Assembly: GCA_035604635.1 (NCBI GenBank)
Contig: DATNIC010000153.1
Location: 1-5,287 of the forward strand
DNA: 5,287 nucleotides
Source: DATNIC01 sp035604635
GTDB taxonomy: Bacteria; Vulcanimicrobiota; Vulcanimicrobiia; Vulcanimicrobiales; Vulcanimicrobiaceae
Reading direction: 5' to 3'
Part shown: positions 1-4,713 of the stretch, piece after piece
Position numbering within the stretch: position 1 is the stretch's first letter
Layout: every line of letters begins with the position of its first letter
Translations under genes and position numbers: made by a program
Notes under the pieces: model-generated
Seen by the model: the letters and a program-made list of their open reading frames with translations, nothing else
What the model was told of the DNA's origin: nothing
Database searches by the model: none

Positions 1-434
1 GTCGAGACAGTGGTCGAAAACACGTAGCCGCCGGCCGGCGGCAGGATCGACGGAGTCAAGCAGTAGTGAACGGGACCGTCAGCCTTGAGCAACGCCGACA
101 TCGCGTTGCACGACGCTGCGCTCGCGGAGCCGAGGACGACCGGCGCCTTGTGCGCGATAACCTCGTTCATGAATTGCACGGCGACCTGCGGATTGGATTG
201 ATCGTCGTGCAGGACGAACTTGACGGGCCGGCCGCGAATTCCGCCGCTTCGGTTGGCGATCGCTTCGATCGCCTGGAACGCTTCCTGCTGCGAATGCCCG
301 ACGAACGTCCCCGTCCCCGTGAGCGGCAAGATCACGTCGATGTTGTACGGATCGGCCGCGCGCACCGAAGCCGGCAGCATCAGGAAGATCGCGATGAGTA
401 CCGCCCATGCGGTGAACCTAGTGGCGATGGCCAT
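1..434 (-). CDS. ABC transporter substrate-binding protein, LivK/Peripla_BP_6 type (partial, N-terminal 144 residues)
   Basis: This is the N-terminal part of a periplasmic binding protein for a branched-chain-amino-acid-type (HAAT) ABC transporter. The frame stays open to the left edge, so the C-terminal two thirds are missing. Residues 1-25 look like a Sec signal peptide: basic start (MAIATR), hydrophobic core (VLIAIFLML), then a probable cleavage at VRA/ADPY. The mature protein opens with the family's first strand and loop (IDVILPLTGTGTFVG), followed by an AFQAIEAIANRSGGIRG helix-turn, the KFVLHDDQSNPQ strand and the VVLGSASAASCNAM segment that normally lines the ligand pocket. Start: the ATG at 434 lies 17 nt inside the end of the cupin gene, which suggests translational coupling; the best purine run upstream (GGGAG) is rather far away. 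Known family ligands include amino acids, amides, urea and aromatic acids; this fragment does not show which. The neighbouring oxygenase-type genes make an aromatic or other organic acid plausible, by inference. Confidence 0.9.
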   Translation of the reverse strand, partial: MAIATRFTAWAVLIAIFLMLPASVRAADPYNIDVILPLTGTGTFVGHSQQEAFQAIEAIANRSGGIRGRPVKFVLHDDQSNPQVAVQFMNEVIAHKAPVVLGSASAASCNAMSALLKADGPVHYCLTPSILPPAGGYVFSTTVS

Positions 435-1290
435 AGTGAGAGCGCATGTACTCCCAATCGCGCTGGAAGCGAAACGCCTGTTGTCCGGGGGGCTGCGGCG
501 TCTGCGTCTCGATCCAACGCACCGGCTTGTCACCCTTGGTGAAAAAACCGTGCGTCCCGCCGACGCTCGTCCACACGACGTCGCCGGCGCGAACGACGTA
601 CTTCTTCCCGTCGAGCTCGCAGTCGGCTTCGCCGGATAGGAGAAAATACGACTCCTCGAACGGGTGATCGTGGACGTTGCCGGCGCCCCCCGGCTGGAAT
701 TCGACCGTGAACATCGTCTGATGCTGCGCGCCGAGCGTGCGGTCGATCATCATCTTGAGCGAGATGCGCTCGACGTTGCCGCCGCTGTAGCCGTCCATTT
801 GCAAATATGCCGGCGGCGGGAGCTGCTTGTCGTCGAAGTGTCCGACGAAGCGCGTGCGCGCATCGCCGAAATTCGGACGCTCGACCTTCTTCGGCCAGGT
901 TGCCGCTTCGACGAAGAACGTATCCTCGCCGACGCTTCGCGCGCGCGGCTGCGGGGAGATCATCTCGAGCCAGCGGACGCGCCGGCCGGCACCACGGAAC
1001 GCATTGGCGACGCCGACCTGCACGACGGCGTAATCGCCGGCGTCGAGGAGATACGCGCGGCCGTCCAGATTGACCTCGACCGCACCCTCGAGAATATAGA
1101 AGCCTTTTTCGTAGGAGTGGACGTGATTGTCGAGCCGGCCGCCGGCCTCGAGTTGGGAAATATTCAGTCCCATGTGGACGGCGCCGATCGCCGCATCGAC
1201 CAAGACTTGCCGGCGAAAACCCGCGGCGTGCTCTTCATAGCCTGCCGGGATCGCGAACTTTGTCTCGTCAAAGCGGCCGATGTGATGCAT
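418..1290 (-). CDS. Bicupin (double cupin-domain) protein, probable metal site only in the C-terminal domain
   Basis: The protein has 290 residues and two cupin barrels that are clearly internal copies: each ends with a related segment (RVRWLEMISPQP near 105-115, PVRWIETQTPQP near 256-267). The C-terminal cupin has a full metal motif: H207 and H209 (HDHPFEES), E213, and H247 in the second motif (AGDVVWTSVGGTHGF). The N-terminal cupin keeps H56 and H58 (HVHSYEKG), but K62 stands where the Glu ligand belongs and N96 where the second-motif His belongs, so it probably binds no metal. Bicupins include gentisate and hydroxynaphthoate dioxygenases and ureidoglycine aminohydrolase. The ~290 length and a metal site only in the second domain argue against gentisate dioxygenase, and the reaction cannot be named. 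The ATG at 1288-1290 is chosen because the motif-bearing region starts soon after; no strong Shine-Dalgarno is visible. It is divergent from the oxygenase gene and overlaps the downstream binding-protein gene, so it probably heads a two-gene (or longer) operon. Confidence 0.9.
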   Translation of the reverse strand: MHHIGRFDETKFAIPAGYEEHAAGFRRQVLVDAAIGAVHMGLNISQLEAGGRLDNHVHSYEKGFYILEGAVEVNLDGRAYLLDAGDYAVVQVGVANAFRGAGRRVRWLEMISPQPRARSVGEDTFFVEAATWPKKVERPNFGDARTRFVGHFDDKQLPPPAYLQMDGYSGGNVERISLKMMIDRTLGAQHQTMFTVEFQPGGAGNVHDHPFEESYFLLSGEADCELDGKKYVVRAGDVVWTSVGGTHGFFTKGDKPVRWIETQTPQPPGQQAFRFQRDWEYMRSHYGHRH

Positions 1291-1293
1291 GGC

Positions 1294-1333
1294 TCAGGCG
1301 ACTACCGAGAGGCTGGCGGTCGTACCTGCCTGA
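1294..1333. promoter_or_regulatory. Interrupted dyad in the divergent intergenic region, candidate operator
   Basis: The arms TCAGGC-N3-TAC (1294-1305) and GTA-N3-GCCTGA (1322-1333) are exact inverse complements apart from the three-base gaps, with a 16-bp spacer. The dyad fills most of the 56-bp gap between the divergent cupin and oxygenase genes, where a shared regulator would bind. No clear -10/-35 boxes could be read for either direction. No regulator gene is visible next to it. It could be a chance palindrome in GC-rich DNA. Confidence 0.35.
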
Positions 1334-1346
1334 AGTGAACTGCGCC

Positions 1347-2471
1347 GTGTTGACTCCCACCGAAAACGCCCGGCTCACGTGCGTCGGCCCCGAAACGCCG
1401 GCCGGAGCGTTCATGCGGTGTTATTGGCAACCCGCGGTGCTCAGTGAGGAGCTACCGGAAAACGACGGTCCGCCCGTGCGCGTGCGGCTGCTCGGCGAAG
1501 ATTTGATCGCCTTCCGGGACGCTGAAGGTGACGTGCTGCTCGTTACCGAGCCCGCCTGGAACGCTCCTCGCAAGGCGTATTTTACTTGGGAAGGCGGCGG
1601 GCTCGTGTGGGCGTATCTCGGACCTGCCGATGCACTCCCGGCGCCGCCCGACTACGGATTCGTCCGCGTGACCGCGAACCGTCGCAACGTCGTCAAAATC
1701 TTTCAGGACAACAATTGGCTGCAGAGCTTGGAGGGCGCGATCGATAGCGTCCATTCCGGCTTCCTGCACAATGACGACATGCATGAAAAATCCCAGCTGC
1801 GCAATGCACCCGCGCGCGTGGAGTTCGAGCGGACGGTGCACGGCCTGGCGGGCGCGGCGATTCATGCTCTCGGCGACGGCCGCAACTACGTTCGCGCGTT
1901 CGCCTACATCATGCCGGCACATTCGTTGCGCGTTCGGACACTGGGGCGAACGGGCGTGCCCGAAGATATTCCGACGATCAGCGGGCAGATCTGGGTCCCG
2001 ATCGACGATACGACGTCGTGGCTCTACAATTATATGTATGCGATGCGGCCCGAACGGCCGCTCACCGACGCGTTCGTTCGCGCACGCAACGCCTCATATG
2101 GCCGTGGGCCCGATGACTTCGAATCCGGATACCGGCTCAAGCGCAATCGCGGGAACGATTATCTGATCGACCGCGGGCTGCAGCGCAGGCGATCGTTTTC
2201 GGGGATCAAGGGGATGAACACGCAGGACATCGCTCTGCAAGAATGCATGGGGCCCGTCCTCGACCGCTCGAAAGAGCACCTGGCCCACAGCGATCGGGTC
2301 ATCATCGCGCTGCGCAAGACCATGTTCGACGCAATCGACACCGTCGAGCGAGGCGAGCATCCCGGCGGGACGGAACCGCTCGACTACGCGGACGTCCGCC
2401 TTGCCGACGTCATCGTCGACGAGCGCATCGACTGGAAAGATGCGCTGAAGGAAACCGCCTGCACCGCCTAG
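1347..2471 (+). CDS. Phthalate 4,5-dioxygenase-like oxygenase alpha subunit lacking the Rieske [2Fe-2S] segment
   Basis: The 374-residue product matches, from memory of the family, the large subunit of phthalate-dioxygenase-type ring-hydroxylating oxygenases. The start is GTG 1347, giving the family-like MLTPTENARLTCVGPETPAG; in-frame starts further upstream (TTG 1260, GTG 1335) would add unrelated residues. Residues 13-66 (YWQPAVLSEELPE, PPVRVRLLGEDLIAFRD) are typical of the strands before the iron-sulfur cluster. The CPHR-type and CxYHGW-type cluster loops that should follow are absent: VLLV (63-66) runs straight into TEPAWNAPRKAY, which resembles the sequence after the cluster. The only cysteines are C12, C25, C300 and C372, none in a CxH pattern. 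The catalytic domain looks whole: N123, E129, D133 (bridging Asp), H136 and H141 (NWLQSLEG then DSVHSGFLH), with D294 in TQDIALQE as the candidate third iron ligand. Relatives are usually about 420-450 residues, so about 45 or more are missing. The 3' end overlaps the SDR gene by 13 nt. It may be a pseudogene-like in-frame deletion or a functional Rieske-less variant. Confidence 0.88.
   Translation: MLTPTENARLTCVGPETPAGAFMRCYWQPAVLSEELPENDGPPVRVRLLGEDLIAFRDAEGDVLLVTEPAWNAPRKAYFTWEGGGLVWAYLGPADALPAPPDYGFVRVTANRRNVVKIFQDNNWLQSLEGAIDSVHSGFLHNDDMHEKSQLRNAPARVEFERTVHGLAGAAIHALGDGRNYVRAFAYIMPAHSLRVRTLGRTGVPEDIPTISGQIWVPIDDTTSWLYNYMYAMRPERPLTDAFVRARNASYGRGPDDFESGYRLKRNRGNDYLIDRGLQRRRSFSGIKGMNTQDIALQECMGPVLDRSKEHLAHSDRVIIALRKTMFDAIDTVERGEHPGGTEPLDYADVRLADVIVDERIDWKDALKETACTA
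2448..2453 (+). promoter_or_regulatory. Shine-Dalgarno site that fixes the SDR start at CTG 2459
   Basis: AAGGAA ends five bases before CTG 2459, inside the last codons of the oxygenase gene. It is the best ribosome-binding sequence near the SDR start. No in-frame ATG, GTG or TTG lies between it and the conserved TGAAQGLG loop. Confidence 0.6.
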
Positions 2472-3208
2472 CCGGCAAGAGCGCGATCGTCACCGGCGCG
2501 GCGCAAGGATTGGGCGCGACGTTTGCCCTCGCACTCGCGGCCGAAGGCGCGAAGGTCAGCCTTTGCGACGTGCGCGATCCGACGCTCGCCGTCGACGCGA
2601 TCCGGGCGGCCGGGGGTGAGGCGATCGGGCGCATCACGGACGTCTCGGTCCCCGAAGCGGTAGCGGCGCTGGTCAACGAGACGGACAAGATCTTCGGCGG
2701 CGTCCACATCCTCGTGAACAACGCCGCGCTCAACGGCTCGCCGATGCCGAAGCCGCTGACCGAGATCACCTCGAGCGAGTGGGAGCGGACGATGGCGGTC
2801 AACGTCGGGGGCGCGTTCGAGTGCGTCAAGGCGGTCGTCCCGATCATGCGGCGGCAACGCTACGGGAAGATCATCAACCTCTCGTCCGCCCTGGTGTTTC
2901 GCGGGAATGTGGGGATGCTGCAGTATCTCGCGTCCAAGGGCGCGCTCGTCGCGATGACGCGGGGACTGGCGCGCGAGCTCGGCGGCGACGGGATCGCGGT
3001 GAACTGCATCGCGCCGGGCCGCACGCTGAGCGAAGCTGCGCAGGCGAAGGGCGCCGACTACTCCGCGGCCGTCGTTGCGCTACGTGCGATCAAGCGCGAG
3101 GAAGTCCCCGCGGATCTCGTCGGGACGCTCGTTTTCCTCGCATCGCCGGACAGCGATTTCATCACGGGACAGACGATCGTCATCGACGGCGGCGCCGTCA
3201 TGCACTAG
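2459..3208 (+). CDS. Short-chain dehydrogenase/reductase (classical SDR, FabG-like), probable CTG start
   Basis: This is a classical SDR that oxidises or reduces an alcohol/ketone or a cis-dihydrodiol using a nicotinamide cofactor. Starting at CTG 2459 the product is 249 residues, the usual classical SDR length, and begins MHRLAGKSAIVTG like its relatives. Visible motifs are the cofactor loop TGAAQGLG (12-19), an acidic D37 at the end of the second strand (LCDV), which favours NAD(H) over NADP(H), TDV at 60-62, NNAA at 87-90 and the active-site set N115, S143, Y156 and K160 (YLASK). Further on come NCIAPGRT (182-189) and the C-terminal FITGQTIVIDGG. The gene overlaps the oxygenase stop by 13 nt with a good Shine-Dalgarno, so the two are probably co-translated. 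In aromatic degradation such an SDR could dehydrogenate the diol made by a ring-hydroxylating oxygenase; that role is inferred from position only, and with a Rieske-less partner it is uncertain. The family is too broad to name a substrate. Confidence 0.93.
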   Translation: MHRLAGKSAIVTGAAQGLGATFALALAAEGAKVSLCDVRDPTLAVDAIRAAGGEAIGRITDVSVPEAVAALVNETDKIFGGVHILVNNAALNGSPMPKPLTEITSSEWERTMAVNVGGAFECVKAVVPIMRRQRYGKIINLSSALVFRGNVGMLQYLASKGALVAMTRGLARELGGDGIAVNCIAPGRTLSEAAQAKGADYSAAVVALRAIKREEVPADLVGTLVFLASPDSDFITGQTIVIDGGAVMH

Positions 3209-3209
3209 A

Positions 3210-4148
3210 CTAGCGCGACGGCGAGTAGATCAGTTCGGTAGCCGGAAACGAATCGAACTTCGCGTACTTTGCGGCGACGTCGATCGGCGGCTGCATCAGC
3301 GCCGGCGTGAGCCGCTCGGCGAAGCGCGCGCGGTTCATCGTCGCCAGGAGCGCCGGGTCGATCTTGACGTACTTCACGAGAATTTCGCCGCTCTTGTCCG
3401 GATTACGATTGGCCCAGATTGCGGTTTCGCGCATCACCGCGGCGAACCGGTTGACCAGATCGGGATGATCCTTGGCCCATTGGGTCGTCGTGACCCAGGT
3501 ACTGAGCAGAAACTGTTTGGCGATGGCATCGTGAACGTACGCGAGGAGCCGCAGATTCTTCTTGCCGAGCGAGACATAGGGCTCGGTGATGTACGCCGCG
3601 TCGATGCGCCCGGTCAGGACCGCTTCCGTCGTGGCGGAGGCTGCGAGCTCGACGAACTTGGCGGTCGACGAATCGCCGCCGTTCTTGTCGATCCAAGCGC
3701 GCGTGCCGTACTCGGTGACCGTGCCGAGGCCGGAGACCGAGATGGTCTTGCCGTTGAGGTCCGCCGCCTTGCGGATCGGTGAATTGACGGCGACGAAGAG
3801 TGCGGCGGTCGGCGCCGCGGACGTGTAGAGCGCCGCGGGCGCGATGACAACGAACGGGATGTGCTTGCCGTGTGCGACCGCATCGACGACGGTACTGGTC
3901 GCACCGATGTCGGCGGCGTTGCCGACGACCGCCGCCGCGATCGCGCTCCCGCTTTGGCTGGGCTGGATGTCGACGTCGAGACCGGCCTTCTGGAAAAAGC
4001 CCATCTCTTTCGCGTAATAGACCTGCGCGTAGACTTCGATCGGGTTAACCGCGATGCGCAGCATCGTGGGAGCCTGCGACCGGCCGGGTGAGGCGGTCGA
4101 GCAGAGCACGAGCAGCAACGCGCCGAGCGCGACGATGGCTCTGGACAC
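3210..4148 (-). CDS. ABC transporter substrate-binding protein, NMT1/SsuA/TauA type
   Basis: A 312-residue exported binding protein of the nitrate/sulfonate/taurine/pyrimidine-precursor class. The start is GTG 4148: it gives a signal peptide (MSRAIVALGALLLVLC, processing probably near residues 19-26), while the frame further upstream only runs antiphase through the response regulator. LVLC lacks the small residue that a lipobox needs before Cys, so a lipoprotein is unlikely. The mature part has the family pattern: RIAVNPIEVYAQVYYAKEMGF (31-51, first strand and ligand-proximal helix), an AGLDVDIQP strand, a GNAADIGATSTVVDA segment, ADLNGKTISVSGLG, and ITEPYVSLGKKN in the second lobe. The AGGG that includes the regulator's stop codon, eight bases before GTG, may serve as ribosome-binding site. 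No permease or ATPase gene is adjacent: the upstream neighbour is the response regulator 10 nt away, and the downstream side is convergent with the SDR. Ligand unknown; proteins of this class often sit in clusters for aromatic acids, organosulfonates or thiamin precursors. Confidence 0.92.
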   Translation of the reverse strand: MSRAIVALGALLLVLCSTASPGRSQAPTMLRIAVNPIEVYAQVYYAKEMGFFQKAGLDVDIQPSQSGSAIAAAVVGNAADIGATSTVVDAVAHGKHIPFVVIAPAALYTSAAPTAALFVAVNSPIRKAADLNGKTISVSGLGTVTEYGTRAWIDKNGGDSSTAKFVELAASATTEAVLTGRIDAAYITEPYVSLGKKNLRLLAYVHDAIAKQFLLSTWVTTTQWAKDHPDLVNRFAAVMRETAIWANRNPDKSGEILVKYVKIDPALLATMNRARFAERLTPALMQPPIDVAAKYAKFDSFPATELIYSPSR

Positions 4149-4158
4149 GGCCGCAGCC

Positions 4159-4617
4159 CTACTTGTGCGCTGTGTGGCTGTGATTTCCGCCGCTGCCGTG
4201 GTTCGCACCCGCGGTTTTGTGATGCTCGGCCAACAGCGTGTGGACCGCCTCGCGCAGCTTTGCGGGGCTGACGGGCTTGGACATGAAGACGGTAGCGCCC
4301 GCACCCATCGCCCGATTGCGCACCGCATAACCGTGCGTGCTGATGATGATGATCGGAGTCTTCTTGCCGTGTTCGCTGCGCCGCAAGAACTCGACGGCTT
4401 GAAAGCCGTCCATCCCTGGGAGCATGAAGTCACAAATGACGAGGTCGAACGGAGCGCTCTGCGTTTCACGCGACCCCTTGCCGAAAAGGGCGAGCGCGCT
4501 TTCGGCATCGTGGCAGTGCGTGAACGCGTAGCTGTCGCTCTTGAGAACTTGCTCGATCAGCTTGCCCTGCGTCGGATCATCATCGATGATGACGATTCTA
4601 GGCTGCGGTGATGACAT
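4159..4617 (-). CDS. Stand-alone REC-domain response regulator (CheY-like) with His-rich C-terminal tail
   Basis: A 152-residue protein made of one receiver domain (about residues 6-131) and a short tail, with no DNA-binding or enzymatic output domain. All key phosphorylation residues are present: the acidic pocket D12/D13 (IIDDDP), the phosphoacceptor D63 (LVICDFMLPGMDG), S93 in IIIIST, aromatic F111 at the switch position and K114 (FMSKP). Phosphorylation by a histidine kinase at D63 is expected; the kinase is not in this window. The last 21 residues (132-152) hold six histidines (132, 133, 140, 146, 148, 151) among Gly, Ser, Asn, Ala and Thr: a low-complexity tail that could bind metal or be merely a disordered extension. 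ATG 4617 is the natural start, six residues before the first strand, but no Shine-Dalgarno is visible before it (sequence CCTCACCTGAC), so leaderless or weak initiation is possible. It lies 10 nt upstream of the NMT1-type binding-protein gene, which suggests co-transcription. Confidence 0.92.
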   Translation of the reverse strand: MSSPQPRIVIIDDDPTQGKLIEQVLKSDSYAFTHCHDAESALALFGKGSRETQSAPFDLVICDFMLPGMDGFQAVEFLRRSEHGKKTPIIIISTHGYAVRNRAMGAGATVFMSKPVSPAKLREAVHTLLAEHHKTAGANHGSGGNHSHTAHK

Positions 4618-4647
4618 GTCAGGTGAGGTTGGGGGACGCCGCGGTTG

Positions 4648-4713
4648 GCCCCTTTAATCGGACGATAAAGAAGCGGTTAAGGCAAGAGTTTTTCCTAATC
4701 GCCCTTTAACCGG
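4648..4713. repeat. Three related GCCC-TTTAA-YCG motifs upstream of the response regulator, candidate regulatory sites
   Basis: The gap 4618-4705 is visibly more AT-rich than the rest of the window. It carries a motif at 4648-4661 (GCCCCTTTAATCGG), a near-identical direct copy at 4701-4713 (GCCCTTTAACCGG) that overlaps the stop codon of the MDR gene, and an inverted relative at 4674-4683 (CGGTTAAGGC). A shorter TAATCG is at 4696-4701. The inverted copy and the right copy can also pair as a 7-bp stem with a long loop. They may be binding sites controlling the leftward regulator/binding-protein unit. No convincing sigma-70 promoter could be read. Confidence 0.4.

Noticed and set aside
79..408. 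Minus-strand 109-residue open frame at the left edge
   Set aside because: The other minus frame (from ATG 434) gives a signal peptide and a clear LivK-type protein; this one is its out-of-frame, Arg-rich shadow.
664..1338. Long open frame on the plus strand opposite the cupin gene
   Set aside because: Translation is Arg/Asp/Ala-rich with no domain pattern; it is the antisense shadow of a well-supported cupin gene in GC-rich DNA.
1260..1346. Upstream TTG/GTG starts that would lengthen the oxygenase by up to 29 residues
   Set aside because: The added residues overlap the divergent cupin start and do not resemble the family; MLTPTENARLT from GTG 1347 matches the usual N-terminus.
1536..1580. 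Frameshift as the explanation for the missing Rieske motifs
   Set aside because: No cluster-like residues appear in other frames nearby, and the reading frame is the same before and after; the sequence is absent, not displaced.
1452..1922. Minus-strand open frame within the oxygenase gene
   Set aside because: No recognisable motifs, and it lies fully opposite conserved oxygenase sequence; a codon-composition shadow.
2243..2458. N-terminal extension of the SDR frame to ATG 2243
   Set aside because: It would overlap more than 200 bp of the oxygenase gene with Arg/His-rich sequence unlike any SDR; the canonical start fits CTG 2459.
4149..4508. 120-residue N-terminal extension of the NMT1-type binding protein through the response regulator
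   Set aside because: It would place low-complexity sequence before an obvious signal peptide; GTG 4148 gives a standard exported protein.
4674..4712. CGGTTAA/TTAACCG stem as a rho-independent terminator of the MDR gene
   Set aside because: The stem is AT-rich and short, the loop is about 25 bases, and there is no T tract following it in the leftward direction; it fits better as repeated binding motifs.
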